64,000 nt of DNA from Chromobacterium violaceum ATCC 12472 (lineage in GTDB: Bacteria; Pseudomonadota; Gammaproteobacteria; Burkholderiales; Chromobacteriaceae). This document shows, piece after piece, positions 1 to 9,043 of the stretch. The position numbers were made by a program, and so were the translations under genes. The DNA is taken from positions 4,349,752 to 4,413,751 of the forward strand of contig NC_005085.1 in NCBI RefSeq assembly GCF_000007705.1. Direction: 5' to 3'. The notes below the pieces were generated by a model. The model had not been told where the DNA came from and did not search any database. It saw nothing but the letters and a program-made list of their open reading frames with translations. Positions within the stretch are counted from its first letter, which is position 1. Every line of letters begins with the position of its first letter.

Positions 1-478
1 CCTCGATAACTCTAACCTCAACGCCATCGCGCATAGATTTTACAATGACATTTCTATGTTTTGAATGATAGGACTTTATTAAATCCTCATCTTCCAAATC
101 AATCTTTGTAATGTAGCTACCCCAATCACATACTACACCACCGGTTGGCGCCACAGGAAATACAGCATTTGACTGAGGTTTAGAAATGAAGTCACAAATG
201 TTTTCGCCCTTGCATACCTGGACAACTTCGTCCATAAATGCACTGAGAATATCATGCGTTATATCGTTAGTTTCGTAGCCATATGGCGCAGTTGTAAAAA
301 TCAAGCGCCTAAAAATGAGAATTTTATCAATATAAAATGGCAAAACAACACCATGGCCGCAAAACCAACCATACTCGTCAGAACATGCCTTCAAATAGCC
401 TTCGCTTGCAAACACATGCGACTCAAAATCCCCATTGACTTTATTGACATCTTTAATGATCTTAACTTTTAAAGTCAT
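1..478 (-). CDS. FemAB/GNAT-like N-acyltransferase, N-terminal part (runs off the window)
   Basis: An open frame starts at ATG 478 and continues to base 1 without a stop, giving 159 residues. The start abuts the TAA of the preceding acetyltransferase gene, so the two are translationally linked. The end of the visible part reads KHRNVIVKSMRDGVEVRV, the arginine/lysine pattern that opens the second half of FemAB-type acyltransferases. A PYGY motif near residue 76 recurs in the complete relative at 5914-6912, so the two are probably paralogues. The likely role is N-acylation of an amino sugar or glycan in this surface-polysaccharide locus. The substrate is unknown and the C-terminal half with the catalytic fold is not visible. 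Confidence 0.7.
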   Translation of the reverse strand, partial: MTLKVKIIKDVNKVNGDFESHVFASEGYLKACSDEYGWFCGHGVVLPFYIDKILIFRRLIFTTAPYGYETNDITHDILSAFMDEVVQVCKGENICDFISKPQSNAVFPVAPTGGVVCDWGSYITKIDLEDEDLIKSYHSKHRNVIVKSMRDGVEVRVIE

Positions 479-1141
479 TTATTCCTCTAACGAATCCAAG
501 AAGACATCTATATCAAACCCATTAGCAGCGTTACGCGCCAAAATATTGATATCTTTATTCCACCACTTACTTTTCAGTAGCTTTTCAATTGTATCCTCAT
601 CGAATCGATACTTGATGATTCGTGCAGGCACACCACCCACAACAGCATATGGAGGAACATTTTTAGTCACGACGCTGCCAGCTGCAACTACCGCGCCATG
701 GCCTATTTCAACACCTGAAACGATGACTGCATTTGCCGCGATAAAAACATCATGACCAATTCTCGTATATCCTTTATCGGCAAATTCATCATAAAAATCA
801 CTCCCAACCAAGCCACGATAACGTTGATAAAAAAGTGGGCTTGTGGAGAAGAAAAGTAGTGGATGCGGACCAAGCCCTATTTTCACGCCATGTGATATGG
901 AGCAAAACTTACCAATGCTCTCCGTATTAGGATCGATCCGGCTATCCTCATTAATAAATGTATGATCTCCGATACTTACGTTCCGGTAAATCTTTACATT
1001 CTTTCTTACAATGACACCGCGTCCAAGTTTTACGCCTGGCAGTATAAAATTCGTCTCAATATTACAGCTCGGGTATTTAAGTTTTTTAATCAAAAAAAAC
1101 CATAAGAAATACAAATTATGAATGAATGCTTTTATTAACAT
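479..1141 (-). CDS. CatB-type left-handed beta-helix O-acetyltransferase
   Basis: The 220-residue protein carries hexapeptide repeats over most of its length and the CatB/Vat (xenobiotic acyltransferase) hallmarks: a catalytic-type histidine in GLGPHP (His93) and a C-terminal coil with [12 protein letters not shown]. Members in polysaccharide loci O-acetylate a sugar using acetyl-CoA in the cytoplasm. A hydrophobic, aromatic N-terminus (residues 5-18) may touch the membrane. Its start overlaps the end of the preceding gene by 26 bases. It could act on the nonulosonic acid or on another sugar of the repeat unit, and could less likely replace the missing N-acetyltransferase LegH. Base composition is AT-rich like its neighbours. 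Confidence 0.8.
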   Translation of the reverse strand: MLIKAFIHNLYFLWFFLIKKLKYPSCNIETNFILPGVKLGRGVIVRKNVKIYRNVSIGDHTFINEDSRIDPNTESIGKFCSISHGVKIGLGPHPLLFFSTSPLFYQRYRGLVGSDFYDEFADKGYTRIGHDVFIAANAVIVSGVEIGHGAVVAAGSVVTKNVPPYAVVGGVPARIIKYRFDEDTIEKLLKSKWWNKDINILARNAANGFDIDVFLDSLEE

Positions 1142-2489
1142 CGCAATGCCCTATCTGATCGATCAAATCTGTCGCCCCCCCAATTAAGACAAACTTATCA
1201 GGTACACGACTCGAGTAGTAGTGCATTACATTATCTGGAAATGCATCAAATATATATGTCTTACCAAGATAATGAACAGCATCAAAATGACAGGAGGAAT
1301 ATATTGAAACATGGGCCACTGCGTTCATGATGAGCGCTTCCGTACTACAATTTTTCTTAGCTAGTATCTCGATATTATCAAATTGATTGGCGGCATCATT
1401 TACGCCTGCTAAATAGACTTCCGACTCAGTTGGGTGTGGTATATAAAATAAACGAGCGTTTCCTCCCCGCTCACCATACTCTCGTATGAAATCGCACACC
1501 TCTTTTTTTAGAATTCCTTGCCCAGTAAAAATGATATAAGGCTTGGAAAAACTTACTGTCTCTTTCTCTGCCAACTGGTATTTAACACGTCCACCGATTC
1601 GAATCTGCTCTGGTTTAAAAAAACCGGCATCCAACAGTTCAGTACGCCAAAATTCATCGTAAACACTTACATAATCCGGAACTGGTATATCTCCATGCCT
1701 ACATGCATAGTTATAACCACGATGCACTGAACCTATAACACCATGTTGGATCTCAGTCACCAGCACTTTCTTCATCTTTAATGCCGCACAGCTTTCAGAA
1801 TTACTATATGCGGATACTACAAAAGCTTCACTAATCCTCAAAGGCGCAAAAATCATTCTATACAAGATTACGCCTGCAGCAAACTTTGCGTGAAGCATAA
1901 TGACTTCATTCACACTACACTTGACCGCTACCTTCTCCAATTCACTACTTAACACTTTAGCGGCAGCAATAATCCCGGGATTATTTTTAATGAAAATGAA
2001 GAGGAAACGTCCTAAAACAAAGCGAAGGGGGCTTATGACAAAGCTGTACAAGACCGCATCATGCTCCTTCAAATAACTACGCGCTGACCAAAATTTAGCC
2101 AAATGATCTGCGCTTAGAAAATAAATAAGCCTACTTTGCGGGACGCCTTCTGCCAAAGAAATATCATTAGGTAGGTATGAGTCGACAACCACACCATTTT
2201 GCTCAAGCAGTCCCGATCCAGCACCAATAAACAAAGGCTTAGAAGTATAAGATATGCACGCCTTAAAATAATTCCATATTGATAACAATATCAATACAGG
2301 CAACTTCCAAGAACGCATGGCTGAATAATCATGCCGTTTAAAAGCAAGGCTTGATAACGATTTTTCAAATACAATATTTTTTATAGATACCCAACTTGAA
2401 GTTCCCATTGTAGAAAATTTCGTTGCTATCTCGCCTTCAGCCTCTAACGTTTTCAAAACTCGAAGGCAGGCGTTTCCATTATTTTCCAT
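1116..2489 (-). CDS. Putative GT-B glycosyltransferase of the polysaccharide locus, possible nonulosonate transferase
   Basis: No family is recognised with certainty in this 457-residue protein. Visible landmarks are QHG at 248-250, followed by an aromatic/acidic [11 protein letters not shown] stretch, then HP at 352-353 (FYIPHPTES) and SS at 398-399 ([16 protein letters not shown]). HP plus a downstream serine pair is the arrangement described for bacterial GT52/GT38 sialyltransferases, and QHG stretches occur in capsule and teichoic-acid GT-B enzymes. The gene sits between the flippase and an acetyltransferase and overlaps both. A glycosyltransferase using the CMP-nonulosonate made upstream is a reasonable inference but unproven. 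Confidence 0.5.
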   Translation of the reverse strand: MENNGNACLRVLKTLEAEGEIATKFSTMGTSSWVSIKNIVFEKSLSSLAFKRHDYSAMRSWKLPVLILLSIWNYFKACISYTSKPLFIGAGSGLLEQNGVVVDSYLPNDISLAEGVPQSRLIYFLSADHLAKFWSARSYLKEHDAVLYSFVISPLRFVLGRFLFIFIKNNPGIIAAAKVLSSELEKVAVKCSVNEVIMLHAKFAAGVILYRMIFAPLRISEAFVVSAYSNSESCAALKMKKVLVTEIQHGVIGSVHRGYNYACRHGDIPVPDYVSVYDEFWRTELLDAGFFKPEQIRIGGRVKYQLAEKETVSFSKPYIIFTGQGILKKEVCDFIREYGERGGNARLFYIPHPTESEVYLAGVNDAANQFDNIEILAKKNCSTEALIMNAVAHVSIYSSCHFDAVHYLGKTYIFDAFPDNVMHYYSSRVPDKFVLIGGATDLIDQIGHCDVNKSIHS

Positions 2490-3738
2490 TTCGCAGCCAA
2501 ACCCCTCGGAATTTCATATTAAAGCCAACCACCCGAATCAAGACCACAGCAAAATAAAAAAACATACTGATTGCGTATGAGTAACCTGCACCAATGAGGC
2601 CGTATTGCTTTACTAATACATAGCAGAGGAGCAAACTGAGAATCGATGTAAAGAAAGTTGTAATACCAATAGATTTAACTTTTTCTTCGTAAAAATCAAA
2701 ATTGACAATCAGAAAATATAAAGACTGAAAGAAAAATCCTATCAACATATAAGGATAAAGTAGCTTTGCATCCTCAAAATGATGATTGGACAGCAACCAG
2801 AATACAAAATCTCTACAAAACCACAACATGGCCAAAGATGTTAGCAACAAGAAAAACAATCCCATCATAACTTTTCTTATCATACTTCGACTTTTCTCAA
2901 TTCCTTCTCCAAGCCACTTGAACAATGAAACTGACCATGCTTGATTAATAGAGGTTCCAACTAGTAACATAATTGATCCTACTTGATAGCCAACAGCATA
3001 AACACCAGCCGCACCTTGACCTAACATATATGCAATTAGATAACGACTTGATACTGCCAGGCTGACGCCACCTAAAGCATGAGGAATTAATGGTAAACCA
3101 AATTCGAAAATGTCTACAATTCTTTCTCGCATTAAAAAAGGAGAAAGCAACTGATCTCTCCTCATCAGGCAAATCCCATAAAAACTAAATATGAGAAAGG
3201 CAAAACTGCTTGCAATCAAACGTCCTTTATAGCCCATGGAAAAAAAAGACACGAAAATTAATGACAAGCCTAAATCGAGAAATAATGTCCCAATTGAGAA
3301 GACTCCAAACATTCTTACCTTATGCTGCGTCTGCAGGAGCCCTGCCAAATAAGTATTTATAGCTCTTGCTAATACAAAAACCGGCAAGAGCAAGATAAAC
3401 TCACCACCGAAGCTATTATAAAATAGTTCAGCTGCACTGAAACAAAGCAAGAAAAAAAACAATATACAACAACACAATACTGTCAAAAATAGTGCCGCAG
3501 TATTAACCTCAGCAATATAACCTTTGCTAGTTTTATAAAATCGTGCACCTACTAGTCCTGGCGAGTTGAATAGTACCAAAGGAACCAACACCAACACAGA
3601 AGCATCATACAACGAAAGAATGCCATAATCTGAAGGAGTTAAAGCGTGCGTTAAAAGCGGCAATAGCAAGAAAGGAGACACCACTCTAATTATATTGACT
3701 AAAATGAAAGCAGAAAAAATTGAGAAAATTTTTCTCAC
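2479..3738 (-). CDS. wzx: Wzx-type oligosaccharide flippase
   Basis: The 419-residue protein is almost entirely hydrophobic with about 12 predicted membrane segments and an N-terminus (VNIIRVVSPFLLLPLLTHALTPSDYG) typical of the polysaccharide transporter family. It should flip the undecaprenyl-linked repeat unit across the inner membrane. The start at 3738 follows a gap of about 200 bases after wzy, the only sizeable gap in the cluster, and its stop overlaps the next gene by 11 bases. Codon use is AT-rich. Wzx proteins diverge fast, so the name rests on topology, N-terminal motif and context. Confidence 0.85.
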   Translation of the reverse strand: MRKIFSIFSAFILVNIIRVVSPFLLLPLLTHALTPSDYGILSLYDASVLVLVPLVLFNSPGLVGARFYKTSKGYIAEVNTAALFLTVLCCCILFFFLLCFSAAELFYNSFGGEFILLLPVFVLARAINTYLAGLLQTQHKVRMFGVFSIGTLFLDLGLSLIFVSFFSMGYKGRLIASSFAFLIFSFYGICLMRRDQLLSPFLMRERIVDIFEFGLPLIPHALGGVSLAVSSRYLIAYMLGQGAAGVYAVGYQVGSIMLLVGTSINQAWSVSLFKWLGEGIEKSRSMIRKVMMGLFFLLLTSLAMLWFCRDFVFWLLSNHHFEDAKLLYPYMLIGFFFQSLYFLIVNFDFYEEKVKSIGITTFFTSILSLLLCYVLVKQYGLIGAGYSYAISMFFYFAVVLIRVVGFNMKFRGVWLRNGK

Positions 3739-3938
3739 GCCCTTACCCTTTACCTTCTACAAATCTATCTTATTATAAATTTTGCGTATAGCTTCCCCAT
3801 AGCCTGCGCAAGCCGAATAAATAATCGTTTATATATTTTGTATCGATTCAGTATGTTTCAGCACTTTGTTATCAACACAGTAGAGCATTTTAGTCACACG
3901 CATATAGCATTTCTTTTAACATCTGATTTGCTGCCGGT

Positions 3939-5153
3939 TCAATTTATCGCCTGTGATCTACGCCAATCACGCAGTGGCTTGGTACAGTTATTAACCAATA
4001 GTATTACAAATGTAAAATATATAATAGTCGGGATTCCAAAAAGGTTACCAATCATAGAGTTTAAAAGCCAAGGAAATATCACCAACGCGAGGAAGTTGAC
4101 CAAAACAATTGCTTTAATATCACTCCCGTTGCAAATGGCCTTTTTTGCACTCCGTAGCATAAAGGCCGTTATAAGCCCAGAAATAATTGCAAACACCCAG
4201 GAAAAACTCTCCCCAAAAAAATAGACAGCCTCCCCAAAGTTTGTTACTGTAAGATTAAAAGCACCAGACAATGCCTCCTCTGGTTTTGGATAAGTTAAAT
4301 ACCCTATATATCTAGTCAAATTTACTTTAAGAAAGTTAAACGAGTCAACGGGCTCACCAATTAAAAAAGATGCCGCTTTATTACCTAAAGCATACAGCAA
4401 GGTATATATTGCATCCGGCCCGCCATCTCTAAAATTATTCCATACACCAACTGTTCCTGACACGGCAACAACTGTACCACGTTGTATTAAATAATTTAGG
4501 GCGTCTAAAGTATCTAACCCCATAAAATAGGTTGCCGAAAATAACATAAAAGCAATTGAAAGAGCTAAAACAAAAAAAATCTTTGTCACCCCTAACCTCG
4601 GAGCGGCTAAAATTAATCCAGGAGTCGAAATCAGAAAACAAGTAAATTTAAACCCAGTCAAAAAGCCACAAATGAAGCCGAGAAAAAAACAAAGAGCAAA
4701 CCATAATCCTATCTTTTTACTCCTTGATTTCACCCACATTTGCGCTGAAATTGCGACACATGATGCAGGGAAAAATAATGAAAAAAGAATATAAAAAAAA
4801 CCTAACCCTCCTAAAGTTGATCTAAACTCTCCACGACCAGTCTCACCCGTCAGCATATTGCCGACGCCATAAACAAACATCATGCCAATACAAAATATCA
4901 AAATGCATATGCAACGCTTTATTATTTTTCTTGCCAACCACTCCGGGTATATGGAAAATACAGTTAATTTTGCCTTGTTATTTAAATTAAACAACAAAAC
5001 TATTGCAAAAAATATGAGCAGGTAAATAGAATATGGCCATATAGCACTATTTGCATCTCCATATATAATGCGCTCGCCACTCGATTCAAAATAGAAGAGG
5101 CCAACATAAGGAGCTATTAAATAAATTATAAGTAGCGCATAAGCAATTTCCAT
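3939..5153 (-). CDS. wzy: Wzy-like O-antigen/repeat-unit polymerase
   Basis: A 404-residue integral membrane protein with roughly ten hydrophobic segments and a long soluble loop (about 250-310). There is no recognisable soluble domain. This fits the O-antigen polymerase family, which joins undecaprenyl-linked repeat units in the periplasm. It starts 17 bases after the stop of the CMP-sugar synthetase gene and lies just before the flippase, the usual Wzx/Wzy pairing. Wzy proteins share little sequence, so an O-antigen ligase (WaaL-type) is the main alternative. AT-rich composition matches the rest of the distal locus. Confidence 0.7.
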   Translation of the reverse strand: MEIAYALLIIYLIAPYVGLFYFESSGERIIYGDANSAIWPYSIYLLIFFAIVLLFNLNNKAKLTVFSIYPEWLARKIIKRCICILIFCIGMMFVYGVGNMLTGETGRGEFRSTLGGLGFFYILFSLFFPASCVAISAQMWVKSRSKKIGLWFALCFFLGFICGFLTGFKFTCFLISTPGLILAAPRLGVTKIFFVLALSIAFMLFSATYFMGLDTLDALNYLIQRGTVVAVSGTVGVWNNFRDGGPDAIYTLLYALGNKAASFLIGEPVDSFNFLKVNLTRYIGYLTYPKPEEALSGAFNLTVTNFGEAVYFFGESFSWVFAIISGLITAFMLRSAKKAICNGSDIKAIVLVNFLALVIFPWLLNSMIGNLFGIPTIIYFTFVILLVNNCTKPLRDWRRSQAIN

Positions 5154-5170
5154 AAGCAGCCTCCCTAACG

Positions 5171-5917
5171 TTACGAACTACTTTTATTATTCAGACCAAA
5201 AATATGAGCAAGTTTTTCTTCCGCCAAATCCCAATCTTCTTGAGTGTCAATATCTATAGACATTTCTTCTGGGCTCAGAATCGCCCTCGATTTAGATAGA
5301 ATAAATGAACGACTATCTCGTAAAGCATCAGGCGTTATAATATAAATTGAACCATCAAGCATGTATGCGGGTGGTAGGTCTTGTGAGGCTTTTCCCATTA
5401 AATCCATTCCCATGCACGGATCTAAAATACCATCAACCTGATAAAAACACCATGCCGGATTAACTAATGCTGGCACGACTGATAGTACTGATTGTGCTCG
5501 CGTTGAGAATAACATTTCTATTGCATTTTTTAGTAGCTCAACAGTTCTAAATGGAGATGTGGGCTGCAAAAGCATCAAGGCATCAACATTTGTAATGTTA
5601 CTTTCATACCAGTTCAATGCATGCAGTGCAACATCTACTGATGTTGCCGAATCGGTAGCCATTGAGGCTGGGCGCAACCATGGAACTAAGGCACCATTTT
5701 TTTTTGCCTCCTCTGCTATACTAGAATCATCTGTTGAAACCAATACATCACAAAATAATTCACTCGACAAGGCAATATCTAATGTCCAATTAATCAGATG
5801 CTTACCACCTAATAATTTCATATTTTTCCCTGGCAATCGCTTTGAACCACCACGAGCAGGTACTAATGCAAGAACTTTCGCTTTAGACACTCTGTTCCCC
5901 ATAATCATTTTAATCAA
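5171..5917 (-). CDS. neuA: CMP-nonulosonate cytidylyltransferase (NeuA/LegF-like)
   Basis: The N-terminus carries the cytidylyltransferase signature LVPARGGSKRLPGKN, followed by STDD and LQPTSPFR, all typical of CMP-sialic/legionaminic acid synthetases; length (about 245) fits single-domain LegF enzymes. It activates the free nonulosonic acid with CTP. The frame opens at a TTG (5917) whose TTGA overlaps the stop of the upstream gene; ATG codons at 5908 and 5902 are alternative starts, so the first five residues are uncertain. It is the last biosynthetic gene before the polymerase. The exact sugar (legionaminic, sialic or another) cannot be read from this sequence alone. Confidence 0.88.
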   Translation of the reverse strand: MIKMIMGNRVSKAKVLALVPARGGSKRLPGKNMKLLGGKHLINWTLDIALSSELFCDVLVSTDDSSIAEEAKKNGALVPWLRPASMATDSATSVDVALHALNWYESNITNVDALMLLQPTSPFRTVELLKNAIEMLFSTRAQSVLSVVPALVNPAWCFYQVDGILDPCMGMDLMGKASQDLPPAYMLDGSIYIITPDALRDSRSFILSKSRAILSPEEMSIDIDTQEDWDLAEEKLAHIFGLNNKSSS

Positions 5918-6912
5918 CGGTAAAAAAGAAACCGATCAGTTGGCTTATGATCAGAAATAAATTTCTCTCTCAATGCCTGGTATTTATCCTGATTAAAAGC
6001 AGTAAATCCAATTAAAAATGGATAGGTAGCAGCTGAAAATCCACTCTTAAAGAAAAGCAATGGATTATTCTTTTCCGAATCCGTCCCCCCACCAAGATAT
6101 AAGAATGAGCAACCCTGCTCTTGGCCTAAATGTGCAGCTGCATCTAAAAGCAGATTTGTTGCACCTAAATTTCTACCTGCGGGTGTAGTAGCAGACAAGT
6201 GGTATTCCATAACATTACCATCCTTCAAAAAAATGCCTGCAGATAGCCAATCATCATCACAATGACAAATCAAGAGTGTTGCGCATTTCCAAGTGGAGAA
6301 CCCTGAAAAGTATAAATCATTAAATAAATAGAATTTATCTGCAGCAATAGCCCTCATACCATCACGGTAAAAATGAGGGAAAATCTCTCTCAACTCTCTT
6401 TCACTTCCAACTCGCACGTTTAAACCATTATTTATTGCTTTTCGAACAGCTGTTCTACAACGTGTACTATAAATTGAGCGAATATTAGGACCAGTCAGAT
6501 CAATTGCGACAGTTAGCCTATCTACAACTATCGTCCCTCCATAACTGGAAGAAACGCCACCAAGAGGATGAAAACGGACAAACTCAGCCAACCATCCCTG
6601 ACGTGCACAGAATTCTACATATAAATCCCAGACCATATTTAGAAAAACAGGATCATCGCAATTACTAATTGGCCCCCCATAACCATATGGTGATTGGAGG
6701 TCGATCACCTCACCCGCCATGGCTGCAGAACAATGCACACTATGCATCCAGAAGACATCCCCCTGCCGAAAGCCGATATAGGTCGCTAGCAATCGGGTAT
6801 CCCGCAATGCATCTAAAAGAACATAATAAGGCGATAACGTTGCAATTCTTTTATGTGCCGGCAGAGAGTCGAACCATTGGCAAGCTTCATCAAAGGAAAG
6901 CAGCTTCATCAT
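5914..6912 (-). CDS. FemAB-like GNAT N-acyltransferase of the nonulosonic acid locus
   Basis: About 332 residues from ATG 6912, which overlaps the stop of the nucleotidyltransferase gene as ATGA. A second ATG follows directly. The middle reads CRTAVRKAINNGLNVRV, the hinge of FemAB-type double-GNAT proteins, and the C-terminal half contains SAGIFLKDG, AGRNLGATNLLLDAA and LYLGGG, the acyl-CoA-binding-type strand/helix order. A canonical LegH/PglD acetyltransferase is missing from the cluster, and this protein lies between two pathway enzymes, so it may supply the N-acyl group on the amino sugar. The donor could be acetyl-CoA or another acyl donor. It resembles the partial protein at 1-478. Confidence 0.75.
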   Translation of the reverse strand: MMKLLSFDEACQWFDSLPAHKRIATLSPYYVLLDALRDTRLLATYIGFRQGDVFWMHSVHCSAAMAGEVIDLQSPYGYGGPISNCDDPVFLNMVWDLYVEFCARQGWLAEFVRFHPLGGVSSSYGGTIVVDRLTVAIDLTGPNIRSIYSTRCRTAVRKAINNGLNVRVGSERELREIFPHFYRDGMRAIAADKFYLFNDLYFSGFSTWKCATLLICHCDDDWLSAGIFLKDGNVMEYHLSATTPAGRNLGATNLLLDAAAHLGQEQGCSFLYLGGGTDSEKNNPLLFFKSGFSAATYPFLIGFTAFNQDKYQALREKFISDHKPTDRFLFYR

Positions 6913-7955
6913 TGGGCAATACTCGTTTGAGCCACATCGAAATCTTCTGGCCTTCCGATATCCAGCCAATATTCGCGGATCGGGAACATCGAGACATTGC
7001 GCTGATCTGCAATGATCTGTTTAATCAAATCAGGCATGTCTACGCGCATGGATGGTAATACACGTGCAATTGCTTGCGGCGTAACAACATAGATACCAGC
7101 ATTGACAAAAAAGCGATGCTTTGGCTTCTCGACAATGGATGTGACCGTCACATCGTTGCCTTCCACAACGCCAAACGGGATTTGCACATCGTACTCGCGT
7201 ACGCAGAGCGTCAAATCCGCCGCATGCTTTTCATGAAAATCGAGCAAGGCATTAAAATCGAGGCGGGTCAAAATATCGCCATTCATCATGATGATTGGCA
7301 AATCATCCGTCCCAGGCAACAAACCCAATGCGCCGCCTGTCCCCAAAGGCTGATCCTCTTCGATATAAACTATCGTTACACCCCATTTAGAGCCATCGCC
7401 AAAATAGTTCTTGATAGTTTCCGGCAGATAATGAACGGAAATATAAAACCGGTGGAAGCCCGCAGCGATGAAGCCTTCCAATATGGTTTGCAACATCGGT
7501 TTGCCACCCACCAGCAACATCGGTTTCGGGCAGTTGTCAGTCAATGGCCGTAAGCGTTTTCCGAAACCACCAGCCATCAAAAATACCCAATTGTCGCGGC
7601 GCGGGCGCTGCAGAACCTCCTGGTAGGTTTCCAGGCCAACCACTCGATCATCGTGATCCAGCAAAGGGATATGCAACAGGGAATGCTGTTCCATCAGGTG
7701 ACGCAATTGTTCGCGGCTAGCGCTGGCGAGCGCGACCCGGGGCTCGCGGTGCATGATGTCCGCAACGGCGGCGGTCATGAAATTGACATGGCGAAGCAAC
7801 GCCCTGCGCACGTCTCCATCCGTCAGGGTGCCAAGTAGGCGTCGCTGCTCATCAACAACCAGCACCAATCGCAAGCCACTGTCATCCAGCACTCTCAACG
7901 CTGATTCAGCAGGCGTATCAGGAGACAGCAGTACCTTTTCCCAATCATGCGCCAT
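6909..7955 (-). CDS. CBS-domain sugar nucleotidyltransferase (PtmE/LegX-like)
   Basis: Two CBS motifs occupy residues about 10-120 (including GTLTDGDVRRALL), followed by a nucleotidyltransferase domain starting with LMAGGFGKRLRPLTD at 127-140 and PKPM at 143-146. This fusion is found beside legionaminic acid genes, where the Campylobacter homologue PtmE makes a GDP-activated glucosamine feeding LegB. Its presence suggests the pathway here starts from a GDP-linked rather than UDP-linked amino sugar. It begins two bases after the neuB stop. The CBS pair may bind an adenylate and regulate activity; the nucleotide used is inferred from family, not seen. Confidence 0.85.
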   Translation of the reverse strand: MAHDWEKVLLSPDTPAESALRVLDDSGLRLVLVVDEQRRLLGTLTDGDVRRALLRHVNFMTAAVADIMHREPRVALASASREQLRHLMEQHSLLHIPLLDHDDRVVGLETYQEVLQRPRRDNWVFLMAGGFGKRLRPLTDNCPKPMLLVGGKPMLQTILEGFIAAGFHRFYISVHYLPETIKNYFGDGSKWGVTIVYIEEDQPLGTGGALGLLPGTDDLPIIMMNGDILTRLDFNALLDFHEKHAADLTLCVREYDVQIPFGVVEGNDVTVTSIVEKPKHRFFVNAGIYVVTPQAIARVLPSMRVDMPDLIKQIIADQRNVSMFPIREYWLDIGRPEDFDVAQTSIAQ

Positions 7956-7957
7956 GA

Positions 7958-9043
7958 TTACTCCAATCCGGCGTCCAGTTTTTCGTCGGCGCGATAATCC
8001 CTGGTGGCTGGTTTACCGATGAAATCCCAGAAACGATACGGCGACACGCCATCGCCTGGCCGTTTGCATGTCAGGTTGCTCTCCGTCCAAATCTCGCCTC
8101 TCTTCACCGCGGTAGCCGCGACCAGGCTTCTCCGCGCGATCGTTCTATTGCCGATCTCGTCAGCGCTTGGACGCTTGCAGCCGTCGCCGATCGCAACCGT
8201 TACCTGGCGGATGCCTTCCACCATGGCTTTGAGTTCATGCGGCTCAAGAGAAGCCATGTGATCCGGACCCGGCAAATTGCGGTCCAGGGTGAAGTGCTTT
8301 TCAATCAGAGTCGCTCCTCGCGCGACCGCGGCGATGGGAATCGCATAGCCAGGCGTATGATCCGACAAGCCGACAGGAAGTCCGAAAGCGGCGCCGAGCG
8401 TATCCATCGCTTTAAGATTCACTTGAGCAAACGGAGCCGGATATTCCGTCGTGCACTGCAGGATCGTGACCTTTTCCCTCAGGACAGCTTGGCCCGCATC
8501 GCTCGCGAAGGCATTGCGGAATGCAGTCTCGGACGGCGTTTCGCTCAGTCCGAGGAAACCGAAGGCCAGCACGCCCAAAGCCATTTCAGCCTCGCCCAGC
8601 GTGCTCATACCGGTAGAGACGATGACGGGCAAGCCGTAGCCCGCGATTTTCAGCAGGAACGGCGCATTGGTCAGTTCTCCGGACGGCACCTTCAATTGCG
8701 GCACGCCCAGTTCGCGAACCAGCAATTCGGCGCTTTGCACGTCGAATGGGGTAGACAGGAACAAAATGCCGCGCTTTTCACAATGCTGCAGCAATTGGAT
8801 ATGATCCTCAGCCGACAATTCGAGCTTGCGAACCATATCTAGCTGGCTTTCGCTGGTACCGGTCGTCGTCTTTTGATACTCGGCTTTCGGAGCATCCATG
8901 CTGATCACGGCGCCGGATTTGAAAGTCTGGAATTTCACCGCGTCGGCGCCAGCTTCCTTGGCCGCATCGATCAACTCAAGGGCCACTTTCAAAGAACCAT
9001 TATGGTTCACGCCTGCTTCAGCAATAATAAATACGTGGTTCAA
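7958..9043 (-). CDS. neuB: Nonulosonic acid synthase (NeuB/LegI family)
   Basis: The 361-residue protein has the NeuB TIM barrel (IIAEAGVNHNGS at 6-17, DAVKFQTF, LKVPSGELTN, STGMSTLGE, GLSDHT, EKHFTLD) and a C-terminal SAF antifreeze-like domain (RRSLVAATAVKRGE onward). It condenses a 6-carbon 2-acylamido sugar with phosphoenolpyruvate to the 9-carbon nonulosonic acid in the cytoplasm. The start at 9043 overlaps the upstream PLP-enzyme stop by four bases. Neighbouring legB and legC point to a 5,7-diamino sugar such as legionaminic acid rather than Neu5Ac. Confidence 0.93.
   Translation of the reverse strand: MNHVFIIAEAGVNHNGSLKVALELIDAAKEAGADAVKFQTFKSGAVISMDAPKAEYQKTTTGTSESQLDMVRKLELSAEDHIQLLQHCEKRGILFLSTPFDVQSAELLVRELGVPQLKVPSGELTNAPFLLKIAGYGLPVIVSTGMSTLGEAEMALGVLAFGFLGLSETPSETAFRNAFASDAGQAVLREKVTILQCTTEYPAPFAQVNLKAMDTLGAAFGLPVGLSDHTPGYAIPIAAVARGATLIEKHFTLDRNLPGPDHMASLEPHELKAMVEGIRQVTVAIGDGCKRPSADEIGNRTIARRSLVAATAVKRGEIWTESNLTCKRPGDGVSPYRFWDFIGKPATRDYRADEKLDAGLE

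Noticed and set aside
3739-3938. A small gene in the gap between wzy and wzx
   Set aside because: The only open frame there runs on the plus strand into wzy antisense and looks like a shadow; the gap is more likely a spacer or an internal promoter.
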